Positions 7,145-15,211 of a stretch of 33,762 nucleotides of DNA are shown here, piece after piece. The notes below the pieces were generated by a model, which was not told the origin of the DNA, made no database searches, and saw nothing but the letters and a program-made list of their open reading frames with translations. Origin of the DNA: Nitrososphaerota archaeon (GTDB taxonomy: Archaea > Thermoproteota > Nitrososphaeria > Nitrososphaerales > Gagatemarchaeaceae); the NCBI GenBank assembly GCA_028866945.1, contig JAGWHE010000011.1:1-33762 (forward strand), read 5' to 3'. The first letter of the stretch is position 1. Each line of letters begins with the position of its first letter. The translations under genes were made by a program, and so were the position numbers.

Positions 7145-8053
7145 ATGTTCGACAAGCTGAAGCAGGCATTCTCCGCGGTCACCAGCGCCATCAAGGAGAA
7201 GGAGCTCAACGACAGGGACCTCGACGACGTTGCCTTCAACTTCCAGATCGCGCTCATCGAAAGCGACGTGGCCCAGAGCGTGGCCGAGGCCCTCACCTCC
7301 GAGGTCCAGAAGAGCCTGGCGGGGACCAAGGTCGAGAGGTCCGTCGACCCGTCCGAGGTGGTGGGCGAACGGCTCAACGCCGTCCTGAAGTCCGCCTTCG
7401 ACAAAGCGGGGACCGTCGACCTGGTCGCCAACATCAGGGAGAGATCCAGGGGCGGCGAGCCCTACATCATACTCTTCCTCGGGATCAACGGTACAGGGAA
7501 GACCACGTCTGTAGCCAAGGTGGCCAACTTCCTGAAGAAGCAAGGAGTCTCGGTGGTCTGCGCTGCTGGCGACACCCATCGGCCGGGGGCCATCGAGCAG
7601 CTCACTGAGCACGCGGAGCGGCTTTCCCTGAAGGTCGTCTCGCAGCGCTACGGAGCGGACCCTGCGGCCGTGGGGAGGGACGGCGTCCTCTACGCGAAGG
7701 CTCACCGGGTTGACTGCCTGCTCATCGACACCGCCGGAAGGATGCAGACGAACCAGAACCTGATGGAGGAGATGGCCAAGATCGCCCGGGTGGTCAGGCC
7801 AGACTTCCGCATCTTCGTGGCCGACGCCCTGACCGGGAACGACGCTGTATCGCAGGCCGACCTGTTCAACAAGCACGTCGGATTCGACGGCGCGATACTC
7901 ACGAAGGCGGACGCCGATGTCAGGGGAGGCGCAGCGCTCTCCATCGTCTACTCGACCGGGAAGCCCGTCATCTTCCTAGGCGTGGGCCAGTCATACGACG
8001 ACCTAGTCCCGTTCGACACCCAGAAGTTCCTGGGGTCGCTCCTCGAACGCTAA
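7145..8053 (+). CDS. ftsY: Signal recognition particle receptor FtsY
   Basis: A 302-residue SRP-type GTPase with N domain (about 1-95) and G domain. Visible motifs are the P-loop GINGTGKTT, the DTHRPGAIEQL insertion-box region, DTAGR and the TKADADVRGGAALS stretch. FtsY docks SRP-ribosome complexes at the membrane. The acidic A domain of some bacterial FtsYs is absent, leaving only a short N-terminal amphipathic helix, as is usual in archaea. Its end overlaps the converging hydrolase gene by 4 bases. Confidence 0.95.
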   Translation: MFDKLKQAFSAVTSAIKEKELNDRDLDDVAFNFQIALIESDVAQSVAEALTSEVQKSLAGTKVERSVDPSEVVGERLNAVLKSAFDKAGTVDLVANIRERSRGGEPYIILFLGINGTGKTTSVAKVANFLKKQGVSVVCAAGDTHRPGAIEQLTEHAERLSLKVVSQRYGADPAAVGRDGVLYAKAHRVDCLLIDTAGRMQTNQNLMEEMAKIARVVRPDFRIFVADALTGNDAVSQADLFNKHVGFDGAILTKADADVRGGAALSIVYSTGKPVIFLGVGQSYDDLVPFDTQKFLGSLLER

Positions 8054-8817
8054 CCCGGAAGCAGCGAGTCCCGAGGATAGGTCTTCTTCGCTTTCTCGGC
8101 AGCCGCCTGTTCGATCTCGACGGTGGCGAACGGCCTCTCCTTGGACGTGGTGGCCAGCACCTGCCCGTCCGGGTCGACGACCCACCCCAGGCCCCCGAAC
8201 CTGGCCGCACCCCGCTCTCCCGTCCTGTTCGAAGAGGCGCAGTACGCCCCCGAGACGACGGCAGCCACCCTCCCTCCAGCCAGCCACTTGTCGGTGCTCA
8301 GGCCGGTGCACCTCGGCACTGCGATGAGTCCGACCCCCTGCCTGCCATAGGACCGGGCGTCTCCCATCGACCAGAGGTCGCTGCATATGAGGAACCCGAC
8401 CTTCCACCCGCCCACGTCGAAAGGCACGAACCTCCTTCCTCCTCTGCCGTACCATCTCGCCTCGTAATAGCCCGCCTCGTCCGGCAGGTAGCGCTTGCGG
8501 TGCGAAGGGGCCACTCCACCCTTCGACCAGGCGAACCCCTCGTTGAACCTCCCCCTCCCAGTCCCTATCGGCCTGGACCCCAGCACCGCCTCTACCCCCA
8601 GCTCCGGTACCTTGCCCATCCACGTCCGGTGCTCCTCGACCGCGTCCTTCCAGACCCCGGCGTCGAACTTGGGATAGGCGAAGATCCAGCTGCTGAACGG
8701 GATTTCCGGCAGCAGCACCATGTCTGTCGCTTCCTTCTTCGCATGCCTGACCAGCCGCCCCCACTCGGAGGTGAACGCCGCCCTGTCGTCCGGGAGCTCG
8801 CACACTGTGATCTTCAT
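8050..8817 (-). CDS. Carbon-nitrogen hydrolase (nitrilase superfamily)
   Basis: A 255-residue single-domain enzyme with the full catalytic triad of the superfamily: Glu38 in LLPEIPF, Lys108 in HRKRYLPDE, and Cys145 in GFLICSDLW. Members hydrolyse or condense amide and nitrile bonds (amidases, carbamoylases, deaminated-glutathione amidases). The substrate cannot be assigned. It converges on ftsY with a 4-base overlap. Upstream, CGCGATAAGTGC (8842-8853) could be a promoter 25-36 bases before the ATG, so it may be transcribed apart from the ACT-domain gene 42 bases upstream. Confidence 0.88.
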   Translation of the reverse strand: MKITVCELPDDRAAFTSEWGRLVRHAKKEATDMVLLPEIPFSSWIFAYPKFDAGVWKDAVEEHRTWMGKVPELGVEAVLGSRPIGTGRGRFNEGFAWSKGGVAPSHRKRYLPDEAGYYEARWYGRGGRRFVPFDVGGWKVGFLICSDLWSMGDARSYGRQGVGLIAVPRCTGLSTDKWLAGGRVAAVVSGAYCASSNRTGERGAARFGGLGWVVDPDGQVLATTSKERPFATVEIEQAAAEKAKKTYPRDSLLPG

Positions 8818-8859
8818 CGCTTCACCCCCCAGCCGACTCCGGCACTTATCGCGTTCGCC

Positions 8860-9561
8860 CTACCCAAGCTTCCTCTGCTCCTCGCCGATCAGCTCGGTCA
8901 GGGCCTCGAAGGCCCTGCTGGCGTCCTTCATCTCGACAAGCATGATGGTGTCCGTGTAGCAGCTCACCGTGTCTTCCACGTTGATGCGCCTCCGAAAGAG
9001 CTGATTGTAGAAGGCGCTTATGCACCCGGGGGTCGTGACAATCTCCTGGGGGCTGTGGACCGTGATGGCAGCCTCCCCTTCCCCCTCGTCAAGGACCTCG
9101 GCGGCGGCCAGGGACCGCTTCACCCTTGAGTGGAGCTTGTCGTCGAAGATCATCGTGATGTACGAAGGAGACTCTGAGACCTGGATGAAGTCGTCGTGGT
9201 TGGCGGACAGGAGGGCCGTGACCGTCTGCAGGGTCCTCCTCGTCCTCTCCACCGAGAGGCGCGACACGCGGGTCCTCACGTTCACCACGCTCCCTGCGAT
9301 GACTTTCGTGACCCTGGGGGAAGCCGGAGCGTAGGACGCCCTAAGGCGTTTAAGGGCCGTGGCGACTCCCACCTCGCTCACCCCCTTGGCCTTCCTCCCT
9401 GTCCTCGCGGCGACTCTGGGCACAAGGACCCTGGCCAGGGCGCTCAGGTTGACGTAGTCTCGGGCGATGGCGTCCTGTATCGAGATGTCAGAGTCTATCT
9501 CCTCCTTGACCGCCCTGGCCACAGACGTGCCGCTGGCCAGTTTCGGGTCACGTTTGACCAA
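8860..9561 (-). CDS. ACT-domain protein, possible amino-acid-responsive regulator
   Basis: A 233-residue protein of no named family I can identify. Residues about 30-90 (DISIQDAIARDYVNLSALAR onward) are helical and rich in Arg, like the helical regulatory module found in some archaeal ACT proteins. The C-terminal part, about residues 168-230, has the ACT look: TTPGCISAFYNQLFRRRINVE, then DTIMLVEMKDASRAFEAL. ACT domains bind amino acids. It is divergent from argG with 59 bases between starts, and one AT-rich tract could serve both. Control of the arginine/lysine cluster is therefore an attractive but unproven role; it could instead be a free-standing metabolic sensor. Confidence 0.75.
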   Translation of the reverse strand: MVKRDPKLASGTSVARAVKEEIDSDISIQDAIARDYVNLSALARVLVPRVAARTGRKAKGVSEVGVATALKRLRASYAPASPRVTKVIAGSVVNVRTRVSRLSVERTRRTLQTVTALLSANHDDFIQVSESPSYITMIFDDKLHSRVKRSLAAAEVLDEGEGEAAITVHSPQEIVTTPGCISAFYNQLFRRRINVEDTVSCYTDTIMLVEMKDASRAFEALTELIGEEQRKLG

Positions 9562-9582
9562 AACATGTTCTTCCTGTCCATA

Positions 9583-9597
9583 ATCTATAAAAATATT
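9583..9597. promoter_or_regulatory. Shared AT-rich promoter tract between argG and the ACT-domain gene
   Basis: ATCTATAAAAATATT contains a strong TATA-like box for argG (start 9621). Its complement, about 22-36 bases before the minus-strand ATG at 9561, can serve the ACT-domain gene. No other TATA-like sequence lies between the two genes. Confidence 0.6.
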
Positions 9598-9620
9598 GTC
9601 CGGGGCGTCATCGTAGAAGC

Positions 9621-10865
9621 TTGCGCAGAACGGTCGTCCTTGCGTTTTCGGGCGGTCTAGACACCTCGGTATCGGTGAAGTGGCTCGGCGAGAAGTACGA
9701 CGCCGACGTCGTCACCGTCACCCTCGACCTCGGGCAGCGTGACGACCTCAAGGAGGTTGAAAGGCGCTCCCGGCAGATCGGGGCGAAGAACCACTACACC
9801 ATCGACGCCAAGACCGAGTTCCTCAAGGACTACGTGTGGCCCTCCATCATGGCCAACTCCCTCTACGAGGGGAAGTACCCTCTCAGCACGGCCCTGGGGA
9901 GGCCTCTCATCGGCAAGAAGCTGGTCGAGGTGGCAGAGAAGGAGGGGGCAGGCGCCGTGGCCCACGGCTGCACCGGCAAGGGGAACGACCAGGTGAGGAT
10001 CGACGTCACCGTGAGGGCCATGAACCCATCGCTCCAGGTGATCGCACCTGTCCGCGAGTGGAACATGAGCAGGGACGAGGAGATCGCCTACGCCCAGAAG
10101 CGGGGCCTCCCGGTGAAGCCGTCGAAGTCAATCTACAGCGTCGACCAGAACGTCTGGGGGAGGTCGATGGAGAGCGGCCCGCTCGAGAACCCCAACACCG
10201 AGCCCCCGGAGGACGCCTTCGAGTGGACGACCTCCCCGGAGGAGGCGCCCGACGAGCCGGGGTACCTCGACATCGCGTTCCAAGAGGGGGTCCCCACCAA
10301 GGTGAACGGGAGATCCATGGAGCCACTGAAGCTGGTGAGCTACCTGAACGAGTTCGCAGGCTCTCACGGAGTCGGCAGGATCGACCACATCGAGGATAGG
10401 CTGGTCGGGATAAAGTCTCGCGAAGTCTACGAATGCCCGGCCGCAGTCGCGATCATCGAGGCCCACAAGGACCTGGAGAAGCTGGTCCTCACCCGTCACG
10501 AGCTCGCTTTCAAGGCACAGGTCGAGCGTGAGTGGGCTTGGCTGGTCTACTCCGGGCTGTGGCTCGAGCCGCTGCGCACCGCCCTGGACCGCTTCATCTC
10601 CGCGACCCAGCACAGGGTCACCGGGAACGTCAGGCTGAAGCTCTTCAAAGGCTCGGCCAGGGTCGTCGGGAGGTCGTCGGACTACTCGGTCTACGACGTG
10701 GGGCTCGCCACCTACGGCCGCGGGTCGAAGTTCGATCAGAAGAGCGCCATAGGCTTCATTGAGCTCTGGGGGCTCCAGTCGAGGGTCGCCGCCGGTTTGA
10801 GCTCGCAAGTTGAGGGAAAAAGAGAGAATGGACATCCGAGGACCAAGGCTAAAGAAGCAAAGTGA
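9621..10865 (+). CDS. argG: Argininosuccinate synthase
   Basis: A 414-residue enzyme that joins citrulline and aspartate with ATP to give argininosuccinate. The ATP pyrophosphatase loop AFSGGLDTS is at residues 8-16, followed by HGCTGKGNDQVR and the DQNVWGRSMESGPLENP region, all typical. The start is TTG at 9621, about 27-36 bases after the TATA box, implying a short or absent leader. The C-terminal 20 residues are charged and overlap argH by 38 bases, suggesting translational coupling. It opens the arginine/lysine cluster. Confidence 0.95.
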   Translation: MRRTVVLAFSGGLDTSVSVKWLGEKYDADVVTVTLDLGQRDDLKEVERRSRQIGAKNHYTIDAKTEFLKDYVWPSIMANSLYEGKYPLSTALGRPLIGKKLVEVAEKEGAGAVAHGCTGKGNDQVRIDVTVRAMNPSLQVIAPVREWNMSRDEEIAYAQKRGLPVKPSKSIYSVDQNVWGRSMESGPLENPNTEPPEDAFEWTTSPEEAPDEPGYLDIAFQEGVPTKVNGRSMEPLKLVSYLNEFAGSHGVGRIDHIEDRLVGIKSREVYECPAAVAIIEAHKDLEKLVLTRHELAFKAQVEREWAWLVYSGLWLEPLRTALDRFISATQHRVTGNVRLKLFKGSARVVGRSSDYSVYDVGLATYGRGSKFDQKSAIGFIELWGLQSRVAAGLSSQVEGKRENGHPRTKAKEAK

Positions 10866-12303
10866 CGAGGCCCTCGAGTTCACCTCGTCCATGGCGGCGG
10901 ACGGACGCATCGCCCGCCGGGTCATCGAAGTGAACATGGCCCACATGGCTGCGCTCGTGAAGTCGAAGGAGGTGGGCGCGGATACCGGGGCCAAGTGCCT
11001 GAAGTTCCTCGCAAGAGCGTCTTCGAAGATCTCCTCCGACACCAGGTCCGAGGACTTCCACCAGCAGCTCGAGCAGGACGCCGTCGACTCCCTCGGGGTC
11101 GAGACCGCAGGCTTCCTGAACTACGGCAAGAGCAGGAACGACCAAGTCGCCACAGCGATACGCATGGAGCTGAGGTCTGCCATCATCGGATTCGTCGAAG
11201 CCATAGCGGGCCTGCAGCGTGCCCTGCTCAAGCAGGCCGCCAGACAGGGCGGCACCATGCTGCCGGGGTACACCCATCTCCAGCGCGCCCAGCCCGTCAC
11301 CCTGGCGCACCACTTCCTGGCCCACTTCGACGCTCTCCAGAGAGACGCCGACAGGGCCCTCCAGCTCTACGACCGGGTGAACCTCTCGCCCATGGGCTCG
11401 GCGGCCATGGCCGGCACATCGGTGAAGATCGACAGGCGCTACGTCGCGGGTCTCCTCGGGTTCTCAGGCTTGGTGAGAAACGCCATGGACGGCGTGTCGT
11501 CCAGAGACGTCGCCGTGGAAGCCCTCTCCTGCATGACAATGGCCATGCTCGACGCCAGCCGCCTGGCGGAGGAGCTGATACTCTGGAGCTCGGCCGAGTT
11601 CGGCTTCATCGAGCTCTCTGACGCCTACGCCGCTTCGAGCAGCATCATGCCTCAGAAGAAGAACGCCGTCGTGGCCGAGATGGTACGTGCCAAGGCCGGC
11701 TCGGTGATTGGCGACCTGGTGGCCGCCTGCGCCATCCTGAAGGCACTCCCCTACTCGTACAACCTGGACCTGCAGGAGGTGACTCCTCACCTCTGGCGCG
11801 CGGTCGACGACGCGACCACCTCACTGCGCCTCCTCTCCGGCATGGTCGGGTCAGTTTCGATAAGACCGAAGGCGACCAGGTCTGCGGCGGCAGGCGGGAA
11901 CTCCACCGCCGTCGCCCTTGCCAACTATCTTGCGAGCCACGCCGGCGTCTCCTTCCGCCAGGCCCATTCAATCGTGGGGGAGTTGGTGAGGATCTCGGAG
12001 AAGAGCAGAAAGCCGCTACAGGCGGTCGCCGCCTCCAAGCTCACGGAGGTTTCATCGAAGTTCGGAAGGAAGGTCGAGCTCGACGACGACACCGTCGGGG
12101 GCCTGCTCGATCCGGAGGCGTTCCTCGCGAACATCTTCACCGAGGGCGGCGCCAATCCCAGGCGGATCCAGACTGAGCTGAGTGCCCGCAGGCGGGACCT
12201 GGCCTCCACGGAGTCCTCGCTCTCCGGGCTCGGCTCGTCCCTGAAGACTTCCGAACGGAAACTGAATGCGGTGAGTTCGGGCATGGCCCGGGAGGTGAAC
12301 TAG
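10828..12303 (+). CDS. argH: Argininosuccinate lyase
   Basis: A 491-residue member of the fumarase/aspartase superfamily that splits argininosuccinate to arginine and fumarate. Signature SSIMPQKKN is present, as are KSRNDQVAT and TMLPGYTHLQRAQPV. I take the ATG at 10828; a TTG at 10810 would add six residues (MREKER), which the family does not need. The gene starts inside the end of argG in another frame. The C-terminus continues normally. It is followed 5 bases later by the first lysW. Confidence 0.94.
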   Translation: MDIRGPRLKKQSDEALEFTSSMAADGRIARRVIEVNMAHMAALVKSKEVGADTGAKCLKFLARASSKISSDTRSEDFHQQLEQDAVDSLGVETAGFLNYGKSRNDQVATAIRMELRSAIIGFVEAIAGLQRALLKQAARQGGTMLPGYTHLQRAQPVTLAHHFLAHFDALQRDADRALQLYDRVNLSPMGSAAMAGTSVKIDRRYVAGLLGFSGLVRNAMDGVSSRDVAVEALSCMTMAMLDASRLAEELILWSSAEFGFIELSDAYAASSSIMPQKKNAVVAEMVRAKAGSVIGDLVAACAILKALPYSYNLDLQEVTPHLWRAVDDATTSLRLLSGMVGSVSIRPKATRSAAAGGNSTAVALANYLASHAGVSFRQAHSIVGELVRISEKSRKPLQAVAASKLTEVSSKFGRKVELDDDTVGGLLDPEAFLANIFTEGGANPRRIQTELSARRRDLASTESSLSGLGSSLKTSERKLNAVSSGMAREVN

Positions 12304-12308
12304 TCAGA

Positions 12309-12482
12309 TTGAACACAAGCTGCGCAGAATGCGGAGCCGAGCTGAGCGTTCCCAACGACGCCATAGTGGGGGAGATCGTCTCGTGCAAGGACTGCTCCAC
12401 TGAGTATGAGGTAGCGGAGTTGACGAACGGCAACGTGCTCCTGAAACCAGCCGAGCAGGTCGGCGAGGACTGGGGAGAGTAA
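12309..12482 (+). CDS. lysW: LysW-type amino-group carrier protein, copy 1 (putative ArgW)
   Basis: A 57-residue acidic carrier starting with TTG. It has two zinc knuckles, CAEC and CKDC, and ends in the invariant EDWGE, whose terminal Glu gamma-carboxylate takes up the amino acid. The carrier protects the alpha-amino group of glutamate or 2-aminoadipate during conversion to ornithine or lysine. It directly precedes argX with no gap, and follows argH, so I infer it works in the arginine branch. A second, diverged copy lies 4.4 kb downstream. Confidence 0.93.
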   Translation: MNTSCAECGAELSVPNDAIVGEIVSCKDCSTEYEVAELTNGNVLLKPAEQVGEDWGE

Positions 12483-13334
12483 GTGAAGGTAACCATAACC
12501 TTCGACAGGCTCAGGTGGGAGGAGAAGGCGCTGAGCGACGCCGCCGAGTCGGCTGGGCTAGAGGTGTCTCTGGTCGACGTCAAGGGCCTGGTCTTCGAGG
12601 TCCCGAAGAGGCGCCCGGAGTTCGGTGACGTGGTGCTCCAGCGGTGCATCAGTCACTACAGGTCGTCGCTCCTCACCCAGACCCTGGAGGGGGCAGGGGT
12701 GCACGTGATCAACAACTTCGCGGTGGCCGAGACTTGCAGCAACAAGCTCGCGACGAGCATAGCCCTGGCCAACGCCAAGGTCCCCACTCCGCGCACCTTC
12801 CTTGCGCTGACCTCCGAGGCCGCGGAGGTTGCGGCTGAGAAGCTGGGCTACCCCCTCGTGATGAAGCCGTTCACCGGGAGCTGGGGGCGGATGGTGACCG
12901 TGGTCCGCGACAGGGCGACCCTGCAGTCTCTCATCGAGTTCAAGGAGGAACTGGCGAACCCCCAGGAGCAGCACATGTACTACCTCCAGGAGTATGTCAG
13001 GAGGCCGCCACGCGACATCAGGGCCATCGTGGCGGGAGACAGCATCGTGGCCTGCGTCCACAGGATAGCGCCCAAGGGTGAGTGGAGGACCAATGTGGCG
13101 AGGGGCGCGGTCTCCAAGGCGTTCAAGCCAGACAGCGAGTTGAGGGAGATAATCCTCAGCGCGGCCGAGGCCGTCGGCGGAGGGATCCTCGGGGTGGACG
13201 CCATGGAGCCCGAGTCTGGCTACCTCGTCCACGAGGTCAACAACACTGTGGAGTTCAAGGGGGCCCAGTCCGCGGTCGATGTCGACATCCCGGCCCAGCT
13301 CATCAAGTACGTGGCCCAGTCAGCGAGGCGGTAG
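12483..13334 (+). CDS. argX: LysW ligase, ATP-grasp, probably ArgX (glutamate-LysW ligase)
   Basis: A 283-residue ATP-grasp enzyme that attaches an amino acid to the C-terminal Glu of LysW. Visible are the N-terminal TFDRLRWEEKAL, the ATP-grasp segment VMKPFTGSWGRM, RPPRDIRAIV, and the metal/ATP end VHEVNNTVEFKG. The second ligase in this window ends EFKN-TGVDIPG, like Thermus LysX; this copy reads EFKG-VDVDIPA. That difference and the arginine-gene neighbours make glutamate the likelier substrate. The GTG start immediately follows the lysW stop. LysX or dual specificity is not excluded. Confidence 0.85.
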   Translation: MKVTITFDRLRWEEKALSDAAESAGLEVSLVDVKGLVFEVPKRRPEFGDVVLQRCISHYRSSLLTQTLEGAGVHVINNFAVAETCSNKLATSIALANAKVPTPRTFLALTSEAAEVAAEKLGYPLVMKPFTGSWGRMVTVVRDRATLQSLIEFKEELANPQEQHMYYLQEYVRRPPRDIRAIVAGDSIVACVHRIAPKGEWRTNVARGAVSKAFKPDSELREIILSAAEAVGGGILGVDAMEPESGYLVHEVNNTVEFKGAQSAVDVDIPAQLIKYVAQSARR

Positions 13335-13335
13335 C

Positions 13336-14397
13336 ATGGTAAGAGTGGGGATACTGGCCGCTTCAGGATACATCGGAGGAGAGCTGCTGCGGCTCCTGCT
13401 GCAGCACCCCGAGGCCCAGGTCACCACGGCCACCTCCAGGAAGTACGCCGGGGAGTACGTCTTCCGGGTCCACCCCAACCTCCGCGGCATGACTGAGCTG
13501 AAGTTCTCCGCCAACGACGCCACAAAGGTGATCGCAGACTCGGACGTGGTCTTCGCCGCCCTCCCGCACGGCGAATCGGTCAAGATCGTCCCCCAGATAG
13601 CGGACGCCGGACTCAGGGTCGTCGACCTCAGCGCGGACTTCCGGCTGAGCGACAAGGGGCTCTATCCGAGCTGGTACGGCTACGACCACCCGAGGCCCGA
13701 CCTGCTGGAGAAGTTCGTCTTCTCCATCCCTGAGATCAACAGGGACGAAGTGAGGGGCGCGCGCCTCGTCTCCTCTCCCGGGTGCATGGCGATCACGGCC
13801 ATCCTCGCCCTGGCGCCGCTACTGAAAGAGAAGGCTCTGGGGATTGACAGAGACCACATCGTAGTCGACGCCAAGGTGGGCTCTTCAGGGGCCGGCGGGA
13901 AGCCGTCCCTCTCCACGCACTTCTCCGAGAGGTTCAGCGTCGTCAGACCATACAGCCCGGCCGGGCACAGGCATTCGGCGGAGATCGAGCAGGTTCTCGC
14001 AGCGATGGCCGGAGAGCAGGTCAAGGTCTCCATGTCCGCCCACGCGGTCAACATGGTCAGGGGGATCCTCGTCACGTCTCACCTCTTCATGGCCAACGGC
14101 GCCAAGCCCCTCGACATCTGGAAGGCCTACCGCTCGATGTACGCCGGGAGCTACTTCGTCCGCCTAGTCAGGGACAAGCAGGGACCCTTCAGGCTCCCTG
14201 ACCCGAAGCTGGTGGTGGGATCCAACTTCTGCGACGTCGGGTTCGAAATCGACGAGAGGAACGGGCGCCTGGTCGCGCTCTCCGCCACTGACAACCTGAT
14301 CAAGGGAGCTGCCGGGAACGCGATCCAGTCGATGAACCTGATGATGGGGTTTGACGAGAAGACCGGCCTGGCGATGGCGCCCCTGCACCCGGTGTAA
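13336..14397 (+). CDS. lysY: LysW-glutamyl/aminoadipyl phosphate reductase (ArgC/LysY)
   Basis: A 353-residue NADPH-dependent reductase turning the carrier-bound acyl phosphate into a semialdehyde. The nucleotide loop is GILAASGYIGGELLRLL and the catalytic Cys150 is in SSPGCMA. GSSGAGGKPS and the HRHSAEIEQ His region also match the ArgC family. The ATG at 13336 lies one base after the argX stop; the ATG agrees with the family N-terminus (MVRVGILAASG). Only one copy is present, so it probably serves both arginine and lysine routes. Confidence 0.93.
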   Translation: MVRVGILAASGYIGGELLRLLLQHPEAQVTTATSRKYAGEYVFRVHPNLRGMTELKFSANDATKVIADSDVVFAALPHGESVKIVPQIADAGLRVVDLSADFRLSDKGLYPSWYGYDHPRPDLLEKFVFSIPEINRDEVRGARLVSSPGCMAITAILALAPLLKEKALGIDRDHIVVDAKVGSSGAGGKPSLSTHFSERFSVVRPYSPAGHRHSAEIEQVLAAMAGEQVKVSMSAHAVNMVRGILVTSHLFMANGAKPLDIWKAYRSMYAGSYFVRLVRDKQGPFRLPDPKLVVGSNFCDVGFEIDERNGRLVALSATDNLIKGAAGNAIQSMNLMMGFDEKTGLAMAPLHPV

Positions 14398-14401
14398 TCG
14401 A

Positions 14402-15211
14402 ATGAGGATAGTGGTCAAGATCGGAGGGAGCCTGATGAAGGAGGGGGTCCCAATGGCGCTCATCGAAGACGTCAGGGCTCTCGCGGCTTCACACCAGATC
14501 ATCATCGTCCATGGGGGCGGGGACGTGGTCACCCAATATGCCAACGGCCTCGGCAAGGAACAGCGTTTCGTCGTCTCGCCTGACGGCATCAGGAGCAGGT
14601 ACACGGACATGGAGACAGCCGAGATCTACCAGATGGTCATGAGCGGCCTCCTTGCCAAGCGCCTCGTGTCGGCTCTCACGAAGAGCGGCCTGAAGAGCGT
14701 CTCGCTCTCGGGCGCCGACGGGCAGCTTCTCCAGGGGAAGCGCAAGTCAAAGCTGGTCATCTTGGACGACAGGGGGAGGAAGGTCGCCATCGAAGGGGGG
14801 TATACGGGGAAGGTGGTCGGGGTGAACTTCGCTCTATTGCAGACCCTACTGTCGGAAGGCTACATCCCAGTCATCTCGCCTGTCGCCTCGGGCGAAGGGG
14901 CCGAGCCGCTCAACGTCGACGGAGACCGGGCTGCCTCCTCCGTCGCCTCCGGGGTCAAGGCCGACTGCGTGGTCTTCCTCACGAACGTCGCCGGCTTGAT
15001 GCTCGACGACAACCTCGTCCCGCATCTTACGGCCTCCGAGGCGTCCGCCAAGCTCCCTCACATCGGCTTCGGAATGCAGAAGAAAGTCATCGGAGCAGTG
15101 GATGCGGTGGAAGGCGGGGTGAAGGAAGCGATAATCTGTTCCGGCACCAGGCCGGGGCCCCTGTCACGCGCGTTGTCGCACGACACGTGCACGGTGATCT
15201 GCAACCAATGA
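14402..15211 (+). CDS. lysZ: LysW-glutamate/aminoadipate kinase (ArgB/LysZ)
   Basis: A 269-residue amino acid kinase that phosphorylates the side-chain carboxylate of carrier-bound glutamate or 2-aminoadipate. Motifs VKIGGSL at the N-terminus, VHGGGD for the substrate loop and LNVDGDRAAS near residue 180 are in place. I choose the ATG at 14402, four bases after the lysY stop, since the family starts directly with the first beta-strand. The stop overlaps the lysJ start (ATGA), a sign of coupled translation. Confidence 0.93.
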   Translation: MRIVVKIGGSLMKEGVPMALIEDVRALAASHQIIIVHGGGDVVTQYANGLGKEQRFVVSPDGIRSRYTDMETAEIYQMVMSGLLAKRLVSALTKSGLKSVSLSGADGQLLQGKRKSKLVILDDRGRKVAIEGGYTGKVVGVNFALLQTLLSEGYIPVISPVASGEGAEPLNVDGDRAASSVASGVKADCVVFLTNVAGLMLDDNLVPHLTASEASAKLPHIGFGMQKKVIGAVDAVEGGVKEAIICSGTRPGPLSRALSHDTCTVICNQ

